Part shown: piece after piece, positions 36,101 to 46,662 of the stretch
How the letters are laid out: every line of letters starts with the position of its first letter
How positions within the stretch are numbered: position 1 is the stretch's first letter
Made by a program: the position numbers and the translations under genes
Notes under the pieces: generated by a model
The model's database searches: none
What the model was told of the DNA's origin: nothing
The model's input: only the letters and a program-made list of their open reading frames with translations
From: Pomphorhynchus laevis
Lineage: Eukaryota > Acanthocephala > Palaeacanthocephala > Echinorhynchida > Pomphorhynchidae
NCBI GenBank assembly: GCA_012934845.2
Contig: WNNJ02001905.1
Span: forward strand, 1-64,000
Direction of reading: 5' to 3'
Length of the DNA stretch: 64,000 bases

Positions 36101-39100
36101 CGATAAAGATGGACAAAATGTAAGTGCATTTTTTAAATCAACAAGCAATTCGTCAATGTAGCCAAGTGAGCATCTATTTGATAGATACAAACTGGAGCTA
36201 AGGAGATCATTTAATTCCAGAATGCGATTTGCCCTCATTAATAGTTTGGGAAGCTTTATCATATATTGACTATTTGCGTTTGTCCAAGTGTTATTAGAGT
36301 AACAACATGTCCACATATGAAAAGCCAGTATAAATGAAGCCCGTTCAGATGTTTCCTTACTAATTTGTGCCTGTAAGCAATCAATAATATCTTGGTGAGA
36401 AATAAAGACATACTCGCTGTCATATCTGGGTCCAAGCATCCAATCCAAATCAGATAATACAGAGAAGAATGTAAGCCACAGTTCTGACGGTTGATGCAAT
36501 TTATCTTCTATTAGATTTGATGATATATCTTTAAAATGAGATTCCAACACTGTATCTGGAAGAATTCTATTTAAATAAAGCATGCTGACTAATTCCTTAT
36601 TAGATAGATACTTATTGTAAACTAGAAGGGCTGTTAAAATGTAAACGTCTAATTTGCTGGTATTGTGGTACTTTGCGGCAATACGTTGGATTGTATTATC
36701 TACTAGTATAGATAGTTTGTGTGGTATTTCTACAACAGACTGTGCTAAATCCTTTTCACCGCGATTAAACAGCATGTGATGACATGCTATATTCAGAAAT
36801 AAAGGAATATTTGTGTCTTGCTTGCTAAAAAGTGTACGCATAAATCTATCATTAACACCAGTATACTGTGAAATTCTGTTTGTAACGATTTGCCGTTTGC
36901 TGTATGAATCAAGACCAGAGAATAAATCCAGTCGTTTTAATGACTCATCACCTTCGAATATAATAGAATCTTTATTAGAAGTCGAATTAGCTGTAAGCAC
37001 TACAAGGAGACTCTAAATACATAAAAATCGAAAATAAAACAATACTATTTTTATAGAAACTTACTGCGCATGATCGTAATGATTTGCCAACGATTTCTGC
37101 AATTGAAGTGTTCATTACGTTATTAATTGAATCGATGCATATTAGAAACAATACCGATGATTCACGAGCCTTACTGGAAAGTAATCTCATATAATTGAAA
37201 AGTTCGATGGTTGTAGGTAACTTAGATAATTTATTGTCATTATTACTTAGCGAAATATTTAAATATGTTTTCATTTCATTACAAATATAGTAAAGAACAA
37301 ATCGTTGGTAATTACATTGATATATCGTCGAGAACGAAAGCATCTGAGCCTGTATAATATCAGTAAAAATAGGGATAGCCACGAACATTGTAGATTTCTT
37401 GCCGCTTACATTGATTCCTTTAATATTCCCACGTAGCCAGTGCTTAATAAACCTGCAAACCAAGAAGGTCTTTCCTGAGCCACAGCGCCCAGATATAAGC
37501 ACTTTTGATCCGGGGCTTCTCATCGAAATCGCCATGTCTCGAGATATTTCATCTAACTTTCGAATAACGAATTTGGAATTTACATTTTCAACGTGCTTAT
37601 CAAATGCTGACTTTAACCTGCTAAACATAGATCGATTGCTGCCCTCCATAATAGTAAGGGCATTTTCTTCTCTATTGATCATCTTTATCGCTGACCATAC
37701 GTTGTCAAACACGTTCTGTGCAAATTCATCAAGCTTTGCAAATTGATAAACATTTTTCTTATTCATTTTTAAACATTTGCACGGAGGTTCGTATTCATTG
37801 TCTGTAGAATGCATTCTTTGATGTAACAACTTTAATTGATTCTGATGTGATTTAACAACTTTGTAAATGAGTTCCCTAGATGCGGATGGTTTGACACTGG
37901 ATACATCGTCCTTTAGGTATACGAAAGCTTTGTCGTACATCGATTCCAATCGTTCAAAAACTCCGTGTATTACCTCACATTCAGTTATAGACAACGGTAT
38001 ATTGTAAGAATTAAGCCAGTGGAATCTAGTTTCTTTTTGTAACTGTTCCAAACAAGGTACTTTATAATCATTGTATCGTTGTCCCACAATTAAAAGAACA
38101 ATGTCTGAACGTCGAACTTCATCCAAACGAATTTTAATCGAATCACTACAAATAACGTTAAATGTTTAATTATTTTTAATAAAGAATATTTTAAAAATAA
38201 AACGATTATGGAACTAATTGGAATTAACATAGGCTAAGAAATACTATGACTTTTAAATAAGGTATTTAAATGTAGTAGTTTAATCATCTGGTGAACTTTG
38301 TAATCTAATTCTCGTTGTTGTTAATTGAAGCAGTTCAAGTAGAGAAAAAGTTAATTTATTAGACAGCATTTCACTGATTAGCATAGTCAGTTAAACAGAA
38401 TAAAATGCTAAATAATATACACTATTCAAAGATTTTAAATATTTAAAGAAATGATATTAAATTGGAATTTTATTGAGATTTTATTGCAAGTATATTGGCG
38501 AGGCACAATATAATTTTATCGTGTGGTTTATCGCTTGTTAATACCTTGTCGTTCACCGTGATAAACTGTTTCTTTGGTTGTTGGTGTTTAAAGCGTTGTT
38601 TTAATGTAAAATATCTATTATTTTTTCAAAATTATCGACAAAGCAGTAAGTTAAACAAATTTAAACAAAAATATGTGTTTACATACAACCTGGTTTAACA
38701 ATTTGTTCATTCATATGCAAAACTAACCTTTGATTTATCATATCGCCAAAATCACTGTCTAGCTCAATGGCATAAAGATCAATATGCAATTTGCTAGCCA
38801 TCATTTTAAGCTTCGGAATCACATATCGTTTTAGAACAAGCCACTCTAGATAAGATTCCTTTGCATTAAATGAAACGTATAGACGAACGTTCTTCCATCT
38901 AGATATGAATTATAATAACTTTTTAATTTACTTATGTAATTCACCTAGGTATTTGTGGAGGCATCGTAGTAAGAATATAACTGCTTTCTACAATGTTACT
39001 TTTAGTACTTGTATGCAAGTGCTGATGTTTGTCAATTTGATCAATTTCCGCCAACTGACCTTCAACTCCTGTCGTTGAGAGAAAGCTAGTAAAAATAGTA

Positions 39101-39535
39101 AACGAATTTGAAAAAAATCAAAATTCGTAAATTAAATAAATAATTCAGTAAATAAATTATTTTCTTTTAAATTAAAATTATTATAGCAATTAGAATAATT
39201 TAAAGATATTATCATAATTACTATAATAATTTTTTTAATGATAAATCAATTTATTTAATAAAACATAAAGAAAGAGATGAGAAAAATGTGAAAAAAAAAT
39301 TTGTGCAATAAAGATCTGCAAAACCTTTTCCACGTTTATTCCAGAGTCCTAGCGTAGACCGGAAAATTATAAGTCGATCGACTGGCTCGAACACACATAG
39401 ACGTCGCTTTAGCTAGTGCAAAACTTATTTTGCATCTTAAATGTTTGATGGTTTCGTTGTAATTCCTCGATAGTCTTGCTATTTGTTTAAGAACACATTG
39501 GGCTGATAAACCAAGTGCACCATTTGCTGCAATCA
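33140..39535 (-). repeat. Inverted-repeat arm B (TEP1 copy B and flanks)
   Basis: This is the reverse-complement partner of the arm at the window start. It contains a segment matching 7473-7115, then about 35 bp of unrelated filler (near 33506-33541), then a segment matching 5993 down to 1. Relative to arm A about 1.1 kb is missing at the inner end, removing the last WD40 repeats and the 3' flank of the gene. The two arms are separated by about 25.7 kb of mostly transposon DNA. Confidence 0.95.
33539..39085 (-). CDS. TEP1: TEP1-like protein, copy B, downstream exons, 3'-truncated
   Basis: Exons 39085-38945, 38898-38728, 38145-37065 and 37012 to the stop at 33539 mirror copy A with the same splice sites. 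DUF4062, the NACHT P-loop and most WD40 repeats are kept. The long NACHT exon (the 379-codon frame from its first internal Met) is identical in protein to copy A. The following exon differs at 17 of 1,153 positions, eight of them in the last 160 residues. The frame ends IFICF-stop at the deletion join (about 33540), so roughly the last 170 residues, including the final WD40 blades and the C terminus, are lost. It joins in phase (2+1 nt) to the upstream TROVE exons at 46663-58551. Whether a shortened protein is made or this copy is decaying cannot be told; a WD40 propeller missing blades is likely unstable. Confidence 0.88.
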
Positions 39536-39917
39536 CAATCGGGTAAAACGTTGCTCGTTCATAAAGTGCAATTCTTTCTCCATATTTACTTATTTTCCTT
39601 GATTCATGGTAATTGAACGGGTTTCCTATTGGGTCAGATAAGTACGACGGAACTAAGTGACTGAAAATACAAATGTCCATTAAGGGCCGCTCCGACAGAT
39701 CACCATATTAAACATAACAGGCAACATACACCCTTGCATTCTTATCACTTGATGTAGCGGGATTGTCAAAAACAACCTCATCACTGAAAGGTATCAAATG
39801 TGGGTCCACCGATACAGAACGACATACTTTTGTAAGCTCTCTCGCTAATAAATAATGATAATAATAGATTAATGTAATATAATCATTGTACGTGATTTTA
39901 TCTTTTCCATTTATCAT
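39332..39917 (-). mobile_element. LINE fragment in a TEP1 intron (C-terminal end of ORF2)
   Basis: Read on the - strand, two open pieces in the same frame (39917-39711 and 39680-39336), separated by a stop, resemble the end of a non-LTR retroelement ORF: a DNPATSSDKNARVYVACYV stretch, then DICIFSH, then ANGALGLSAQCVLKQIARLS and LSFALAKAT. The right part is duplicated at 1-204. It lies between TEP1 exons 39085 and 46663, sense to the gene. Confidence 0.65.
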
Positions 39918-40866
39918 ACACTGTAACTTGGTTTACAATATACACATTCATTCCGACAACGTTTTACAGTACAATCTCATTGATTAAGTCCATGTCTTTA
40001 TCGCAACGTGCCCAAATCATTGATACTAATGTTAGAAACTTAAAACACTAAATGTGCTATTAGCTAACAATTACGAAAAATAAAAATTACCAAGACAATA
40101 TTTGCGTTAATAGTTTTCTTTATTAAATTCATTACATTAAGTGCAGAATTTGACACTCAGAATACCTTTGAACCTCAGAATACCTCAGTAAACGTTTATG
40201 ACTGTTCTTTATATGGTTCAAAATGCGTATTCAAAAACAAATTGTACTATAGTCGTTAATTTTATTTCTAAATTGCATTTTTATTGTCCTAGACAGAGAG
40301 GATGCAGTTAATCTTCAATATGCAATGAATTTTAACTATTGATACTATATCTATACGATAAACAATAAAAATTTACCTGATGTTATAAGGTAAAGTTACC
40401 TTATATTACCTAATGTCGGGTTATAAGTTTCACCTTACTCATATTATTTATCAAAATTAACAGGATTTATAAAATTTCAATGGCAAAGCTGATATTAATA
40501 TAATCGATTATATCAACATTATAAAATCCATATTATAATATTCGCAGGTTAGTACAACATCAATGAAACAGGAGATTATTTGAAAATTAAAATTTTAAAT
40601 TACGCAACCATTACAGCATTTTTTATAATATAACAATAAGAATAAAAAAATACATTTAAAATTACCAGCACATATATTTTGAAATTAGGAAATGATTACT
40701 ATAAACTAATTGCAAATTAAACATTCGCCAATTCAGCTATAACGTATTGCTTTTATTAAGCACTTGAAATACATTTTAATGGAAAAATTTGAAAAGTTAA
40801 TGCAAATACTTGCACACAAGATGAGAGTTTTAATTACAAACTTACACATATTCGATCACTCGAATG
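39918..40866. other. TEP1 copy B intron sequence, no gene seen
   Basis: AT-rich intronic DNA between the LINE fragment and the hAT target duplication. No coding frame or repeat recognised, apart from a short CTCAGAATACCT repeat near 40157-40185. Confidence 0.45.
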
Positions 40867-41189
40867 TCATACAACAGTGGCCCCCAACCTTTTTGACATC
40901 ACGGTTCCGTCAAAGTTAAAAAATACGCAAACCTGCAAACTATATACAATTCTTTGAATATCAAATTTGAAACAACACTTTTCCTACAATCGCAAACTTA
41001 TGTACAAAATATTAAAAATTGATTAAAAACTTATAAAGATGTATTTAATAAATAAATAAAGATTTTATTAAAGAAAATACAGGCTGTAATTAAAAAGAGA
41101 CAATAGAGTCAGATAAGTAATAAATAAAGTCACCAAAACTTTCAACGGACTTTGGCCCGAAATTCATTGTTTAACCTCTTATATCTTCT

Positions 41190-42866
41190 TCAACCATTCA
41201 TGGCGGACCCCAAATCCAAAGGGATCTGAGCCCTCCAACCGATCCAGCACGTTGCTTTCCGACTAAACCACCCGGGGTCTTTCACCCCCCCCCGAAGAGT
41301 CCAGTCGGCGCGAACAATGTTGGGTAAGCGGGAGACGAGGAGCTTAAGAAACCTTAGTCTTTGCTCTGGGGGACGTCCTCTAGAGAAGAAGACTAATCCC
41401 GAGATAGCCCAGGTGCCCCATAGGCGCACCTGAGTTTTCCCATTCAACGACAGATGCTGGGCCCGTTTCAGAGCCCAACTAGCTCTCTTCAGGATACGTT
41501 TTAGTCTATCCAGGTCGGCTTTCGCCGACCAGTTCACCGAAACGGTGAACCCCAGGTATTTTACTCGAGTTGTGAAGATAGGAAGTGGTTCAGAGGCAAA
41601 TAAGGAGGCTAGAGCAGAGAGTGCTAGTCTCTTAAGCTTTTGCTTCGTCGCAGGGGAGCCATGAAAGACAACCACCTGCGATTTGGCGGAGTTTAAAACA
41701 AGATTGGACATGGGCAACTGGTTTTTTAATCTTAAAAAGAAATGGCTGATGTTAGAGACTACCTCCTTACACCTGCGTCCAGAAAACAGGGCTGTGGTGT
41801 CATCAGCGTACACCACTAGACGTTGATCGCGTTGTTTAAATATTTTGAAGAGATTTATGGAAGCAGCAAGATACAAGATAGGAGAAAGAGGGGAAACTTG
41901 TGGCACACCCGTAATAGGATAGAACTGACGCGCATCAGGGTCATCATAGTAAAATCGCGTGGTGTACAGCAGTATCTCCACCCTGTTAACAATTCTCGCA
42001 GGCAACCAGAGGGACCTGAGAGAAGAGATAACAAAAGGAATAAAGTTGCGGTCAAATGCAGCAGAAAAGTCAAGGAAAACAGCCACAGCAAGTTGATGGC
42101 TATTCTCCCGACAAAACTGATGCACTTCACCTACTGCTGAATGGACCGAGCGACCTTTGACGAACCCATGGAAACCAGGTGGGATTAAATTTCGCCTACT
42201 TAAATGATCGCGGATTCTATGCGCAAGCGCTTTTTCGTAGATCGATACGAGGGAATTTTGAATCGAAATGGGCCGCAGGTCTTTAGGACATGAGACCGGA
42301 TATTTTTTAGGTAAAAAAATTCTTCGACTAATATTGATACCGGCCCCATCGGATGGGGTGGCTAAAAGCATTGTGACGGCCACATCCCTTCTTTGATCGG
42401 ATGTCAAAAGCTGACAGACACGTGAAGAGAGTTGAGCGACGGTTTTGGAGGTGCCCGGAAGAGGTCCTAAGGCATTAAGAATATCTGGAACAGGTATATC
42501 TCTACTCCTGAAGTCTCCCCAAGGCGGGATTGGTTGCGGTGATTGAGTGGCTCCATAATTGTGTAGGGATAGTGACTCCTCCAAAACTTTTCCAAGGCCT
42601 ATACTACCGATCCACCCGGTAGCCCTATCTTTCCAACAAACAAACTTCTCCTTCTTGAAAATCTTCCAAAAGGAAGACTGAGAAGGGTTAAGACGAGCGA
42701 TACTCGTCCTATCCTTACTCAGCTGGAACCGGTATCTGGTCCGCCAGTATTCAGTCGAGAGTGTTTGTCTGGCAGAAGAAGAGAGACCAGGGAGATGCAA
42801 TAGTTTAGCTAGAGCCTTGAGTTTTGTCGGAGTGGGACTGAAAATGCGACCTTTGTAGGGAGTCAA
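41190..42866 (-). CDS. LINE copy 4 ORF2, reverse transcriptase part with all catalytic motifs
   Basis: 558 residues. Motif A VFLDFSAAFDR (near 42048-42080), GVPQVSPLSPILY (the canonical Q-G-S has become Q-V-S), catalytic VVYADDTTAL (near 41800), YLGFTV, and the conserved C terminus LWGTWAISGLVFFSRGRPPE with KATCWIGWRAQIPLDL. The glycine to valine change in the QG pair probably harms activity. It makes cDNA at the nicked target in living relatives. No RNase H domain is visible after the RT, which separates this family from the true I clade and points to Jockey-like or R1-like relatives. Confidence 0.88.
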   Translation of the reverse strand: MTPYKGRIFSPTPTKLKALAKLLHLPGLSSSARQTLSTEYWRTRYRFQLSKDRTSIARLNPSQSSFWKIFKKEKFVCWKDRATGWIGSIGLGKVLEESLSLHNYGATQSPQPIPPWGDFRSRDIPVPDILNALGPLPGTSKTVAQLSSRVCQLLTSDQRRDVAVTMLLATPSDGAGINISRRIFLPKKYPVSCPKDLRPISIQNSLVSIYEKALAHRIRDHLSRRNLIPPGFHGFVKGRSVHSAVGEVHQFCRENSHQLAVAVFLDFSAAFDRNFIPFVISSLRSLWLPARIVNRVEILLYTTRFYYDDPDARQFYPITGVPQVSPLSPILYLAASINLFKIFKQRDQRLVVYADDTTALFSGRRCKEVVSNISHFFLRLKNQLPMSNLVLNSAKSQVVVFHGSPATKQKLKRLALSALASLFASEPLPIFTTRVKYLGFTVSVNWSAKADLDRLKRILKRASWALKRAQHLSLNGKTQVRLWGTWAISGLVFFSRGRPPEQRLRFLKLLVSRLPNIVRADWTLRGGVKDPGWFSRKATCWIGWRAQIPLDLGSAMNG

Positions 42867-42917
42867 TAAAATCGCGTGGCTTGCGAAGAGACATAGGAAT
42901 TAAATTTGGTTAAACTC

Positions 42918-43661
42918 TCATTGCCAATTCGAAAAGCGTTGGATAGCTGACTGGAAGAAAGCCACTCTGATGGGGTCAATGTGGAATCTTCTCTGAAGTA
43001 GCGAATCCTCCTCTATCCGCCAACGAATCAGGTCATGAGAGGTGGACAGATGTTGCCGCGATTGCTCCGTGCAGAAGGGTTTAAGCAACCACTTCTCGTG
43101 GAGCAATAGTAAGTCGAGGAGAGAATTTGTTGATGTGCAATGAAAGGTGGGGTACGGTGGTTTATGAATAAGATAATTGTTCCTGGCTCTGCGGAGTGCT
43201 GCATTAATCCAACGACTAGTTCTGTCGTTGAAGTCACTTAGTACCATGTCGTAGCCGCCATCAATTATCCCATCAAGGAGGTCACGGTTTTTATGAATCT
43301 CTCCTGGACGAATATAGACGTTGGCTAGACTGAGGCGTTTACCGTTTTTGACGAGTGAAACTACCAAAAAAGACAGGGCTGGACACGAGAAGTTTAGAAT
43401 GAGGGAAGAGCTTAAAGAGCATTTAACTAAGGTCAAGAGTCCTTGAGATGAAGAGGAGTGAGGCGGGGTTATATACGGAGTATAGTGGGTATAAATGTGC
43501 TTAGGGATAAATCGAGTAATGTCCTGGGGGAGACGGATAGACCGCGTCTCCTGAAGGACTATAACATCTGCGTCTCTACCAGATAGAAGCCTAAGGGCAG
43601 AAGCACATCCCGAATTCCACTGAAGAATATTCAGTGAAAAAGGCTCGGGCTTACTCACCAT
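42918..43661 (-). CDS. LINE copy 4 ORF2, apurinic-type endonuclease part
   Basis: 247 residues starting MVSKPEPFSLNILQWNSG. Endonuclease landmarks: LQWNSG, VIVLQETRSIR, LANVYIRPGE, a DFNDRTSRW motif and the terminal SHDLIRWRIEED. The FSDFND-type metal site reads LSDFNDRT here and LGDFNDRT in copy 2, so a conserved Gly before the Asp is changed to Ser. It ends just before the RT frame; the 51-bp gap between frames marks a frameshift or small indel, since in the family one polyprotein covers both. Confidence 0.85.
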   Translation of the reverse strand: MVSKPEPFSLNILQWNSGCASALRLLSGRDADVIVLQETRSIRLPQDITRFIPKHIYTHYTPYITPPHSSSSQGLLTLVKCSLSSSLILNFSCPALSFLVVSLVKNGKRLSLANVYIRPGEIHKNRDLLDGIIDGGYDMVLSDFNDRTSRWINAALRRARNNYLIHKPPYPTFHCTSTNSLLDLLLLHEKWLLKPFCTEQSRQHLSTSHDLIRWRIEEDSLLQRRFHIDPIRVAFFQSAIQRFSNWQ

Positions 43662-43702
43662 GTGAAAGATCAGTTAGACGGGGGCTGTCGACCTAGACAG
43701 AG

Positions 43703-44935
43703 CTAGGTGTGGAAAGGTTTCCCTTCCCAAGCCCCGACATCGGCCGGTGCCCCCTGGGCAATATCTTCATTTCCCGGTATGGAGCTTGTATTTCTGGCTT
43801 TAAGAAGTTTTCCTACCTTATTCGGTGGGATCGGTTGAGCAGAGCCACCCCTTTTTTTGGATTTGGGGTAGTACTCTTCATGACTAACAGTAGGGTTTTG
43901 TACCAAAGAGTTAACAAGCGGTTTAATTAAGTTCTGGATTTGCATAAGTATCATTTTCTTAGAGTTTTCTATTAGGTACAAGATGTCCGCATTAGACATT
44001 CTGTCAGGAGGAATTGTCTTGGCTTTGTCAGAAAAAGAGGTCTTAGTAGCAGCAGACGAAGGAACATATTTATTCTTGTATTTAGTAAAATGCTGGCACT
44101 TGCGGGCCCAGGACGGATGCCCCAATCCACAGTTGTTACAGAGTGGGTTGGCTGAGCATTTGGAATTATTAGCCAGGGCAGAGCAGGAACCACTACTGCA
44201 TATGCCACACAGTTGAGGTAACTTACAAGTGGAGGCCCAATGCCCCCACTTATGACACTTATTGCAATGTGGATAAGTAAAAAGGTCTTCGCTTATCAGC
44301 GAACATTTTAGATTAAATCCAATAAAAGGATTAGCTGAAGTCCTACACATGACCTCACCAGTATCACGGTCAGTGTTCGCAAATGCGACCGGCAGTGGGT
44401 CGCCAAATTTATACTTTAACTGTCGGACTGAGGAAAGTTTACACGTTTTTATAAGGCAATTTATATCTGAATCATAGGGAAAAAGCGAAAAGTTTGTAAT
44501 TTTAATAGTAGCTTGTATAGGTTTAAAATTGAATGTTCCAAGATGCGAAAGATTCTTTGTAAAAAAGTCCATATATTGTTTTGCTACATCAGCGGATGCA
44601 AAAGAAATTCTTGGAAAATTATCGCCAGTCTTAACTGAGTTAAACAGTATGCGACCTGGGAAATTGTTAATAAAGTCGCGAAGAAATGTATTGAACAGTA
44701 GATGACGTTCAATAGGTTTAATACCAGCGATAAGTAATAATTTTTCATTTTTTGGAACATGGGGAAGCTCCCCTGAGTCACCAGAGTTAGACACGAAAAC
44801 ATCACTTACCTTTTTCGGTGAAATTATCATCTTTAACAAGGAAATTACCTTTATCTGAATCCAATTTGCTTGAAAATTCGAGAGATTTCGCTTTTTCCAT
44901 GGAGCTTTGATGCTCCGACGTTGAAAAAATTGCAC
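43703..44935 (-). CDS. LINE copy 4 ORF1, gag-like protein with zinc knuckles
   Basis: 410 residues. Nucleic-acid-binding ORF1 protein, same plan as copy 2: a middle domain with RILFNSVKTG and a SFASADVAKQYMDFF stretch, then knuckles CNKCHKWGHWASTC (C-x2-C-x4-H-x4-C) and CNNCGLGHPSWARKC at about residues 225-285, then a KKRGGSAQPIPPNKVGKLL tail. A likely alternative start is the ATG at 44940 in another frame (MSAIFSTSEHQSSMEKAKSL), matching MSELSNDN of copy 2, which would imply a frameshift near the 5' end. The first 50 residues of the given frame are therefore doubtful. Confidence 0.8.
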   Translation of the reverse strand: MQFFQRRSIKAPWKKRNLSNFQANWIQIKVISLLKMIISPKKVSDVFVSNSGDSGELPHVPKNEKLLLIAGIKPIERHLLFNTFLRDFINNFPGRILFNSVKTGDNFPRISFASADVAKQYMDFFTKNLSHLGTFNFKPIQATIKITNFSLFPYDSDINCLIKTCKLSSVRQLKYKFGDPLPVAFANTDRDTGEVMCRTSANPFIGFNLKCSLISEDLFTYPHCNKCHKWGHWASTCKLPQLCGICSSGSCSALANNSKCSANPLCNNCGLGHPSWARKCQHFTKYKNKYVPSSAATKTSFSDKAKTIPPDRMSNADILYLIENSKKMILMQIQNLIKPLVNSLVQNPTVSHEEYYPKSKKRGGSAQPIPPNKVGKLLKARNTSSIPGNEDIAQGAPADVGAWEGKPFHT

Positions 44936-44981
44936 TCATAAATCAGAAATGTATTTAATATGTCCCAAAATACAATTCAAA

Positions 44982-46192
44982 TTAATGAGAACCTTGTGCT
45001 TGTGTATCTTCAACAAGGAGATTCCACCTAGGGGTAATAGAAGATAGAGACTCTAAGTGTTTTGCTAATATCCAAACTATTTCGGTATTTTGTTTTAATT
45101 GCAGAAACCACCGAAACTCCAGATTCACATAGGTAAGATGTGTGAAATGGCAATCAAGATTTAAGTGCAAGGGTTCCATTTCACGGTGTTCGCTTATAAC
45201 TTTAATCCCAAAACTTGCTAGAGTCGAAAAATAAAATTCACTTTTGAAGTTGCCATCGTTCACGACATCCAATAACTGCTCTTGTATTTGCAAGGACATA
45301 TTTTTACCACATGGTGAATTGCGAAATGGATCACTATTCATTCACTGCCGATTCTTGGATCTTTGGAAGCCGGAAAATATTTCTCAAATTCTTCAATAAG
45401 CATAGATAAATGATAAGAAATGAATTGATGGTGAATATCATTCGTTTCTTTTTCGCACAAATATTCAGACAGTATTGGAAACATATCTAGAACTCCCTTC
45501 ATTTACACGCCGTAGCCACATCTCTGTCTTGGATTTGAAAGCTGCAACCTTATCTGCTAACTTAAATACTGTTGTCATCCTCCCCTGAAGTGACAAATTT
45601 AGATCATTGAGAAAACCGAATACATCACACAAGTAAGCCAACCTTGACAACCATACACTGTCGCTGAAAAATACTTCCATAGATGATTCTTTTTCTTCTA
45701 GAAATCTTTTTAGATGATCACGCATCAATTCTCTACCGATCGTAAATGCTTATTTAGACCTAGCAATACGATTTGCGACCAAGAATGAAGCCTTTAGGGC
45801 CATTGCCTTTGTAGATATTTTTCCGGATAAACTCTCTCTGTCCTTTTTGTTTCTGCGGTAATCTTTAAAAAAAGCCAAAGGTTTATCTTCTAGCTACTGA
45901 TGCTTTGTTCTTAAGTGACGAAGCATTTATAAGGCTTCATTGCATCATTTGAAATGTCTTCGCCGTAGATTATACATATAGGCAACAGAATGCTGGATTT
46001 TTTCATCTATGTAAAACCATATTGTAAATATGATTTATTTGTATTGTCTGATAAAAGTTTTTTTTGTACTTGGTCTAATAAGGTTATATATCGTCTCATT
46101 GTTTGCATTATTTGAACCACTTGGCTCTTCCCTATCAAAGCTAGCATTTGTTTTTCAATAAATTTTTCTAAAATGTTGGGACGTTTACTCAT
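44982..46192 (-). pseudogene. hAT transposase remnant (SCAND3/ZBED-like family)
   Basis: Pieces on the - strand: an N-terminal piece beginning SKRPNILEKF (46192-46007), a middle piece with ALKASFLVANRIARSK (near 45800), a conserved stretch MRDHLKRFLEEKES, VWLSRLAYLCDVFGFLNDLN, LQGRMTTVFKLADKVAAFK (45728-45465), and the dimerisation end, STLASFGIKV with a truncated FPTTYLCE-like region (45341-44982). Several stops and frameshifts split it, and the N-terminal BED finger and much of the DDE core are missing. The order matches domesticated-type hAT transposases of animals. It belongs to the transposon at 40875-46518. Confidence 0.78.
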
Positions 46193-46662
46193 TTAATTTT
46201 ATTGGGGTAAAAACATTTCAATTTAAAAATATATATAATTTAAACAGAGGAGCATCAAAATAGAATCATTTTTGAAATCGCAATTATCTAATACTGATTA
46301 TAAAAGTGTTTTAAAAAACATATATTTTGTTTCAAAATCATTTGAAGTTTTTTTAAAACGAAAGAGTTTCTTAAAGATGGCAATGTTCTCTGTGATACCT
46401 CTTTATTTCATTGAAACCATTTCTCATTGTCTGTAAAAGAAATCATACTTTTAATAGAATAAAAATATTTTCTCCACGGACCGGCACCGGTCCGCGGACT
46501 GGGGTTTGAGGACCACTGTCTTACAAAATCAACATTTGTTAAGAATACACGACACAGCTATATTCTCATTTTATTAAGGGACTTTAATTGTAAGTATGAA
46601 TAATTACGAAATTGTATTCGAAAAGCCTAATTAACATTTAATACATTAAGTCGTTTACATAC

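Larger units (their letters stand above)
41051..44948 (-). mobile_element. LINE copy 4 (Jockey/I-like) nested in the hAT element
   Basis: Bounded by an exact 12-bp duplication ATGTATTTAATA (41039-41050 and 44949-44960), so the ends are certain to a few bases. The 3' tail on the - strand is TTTATTTATTTATT-like. Full length, about 3.9 kb. ORF1, endonuclease and RT are all present, and the RT retains motif A. One reading-frame break separates endonuclease and RT at about 42870-42920. This is the least damaged copy in the window as to catalytic residues. Confidence 0.92.
40875..46518 (-). mobile_element. hAT DNA transposon with terminal inverted repeats and 8-bp target duplication
   Basis: The left end reads CAGTGGCCCCCAACC; the right end, on the - strand, reads CAGTGGTCCTCAAACC followed by CGCGGACCGGTGCCGGTCCG, a typical hAT terminus. 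The flanks are TCATACAA (40867-40874) and TCTTACAA (46519-46526), an 8-bp duplication with one mismatch. Transposase remnants on the - strand fill 46192-44982. A LINE (41051-44948) is nested inside, so the hAT element proper is about 1.75 kb, non-autonomous or decayed. It sits in the 7.6-kb intron of TEP1 copy B. Confidence 0.85.
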
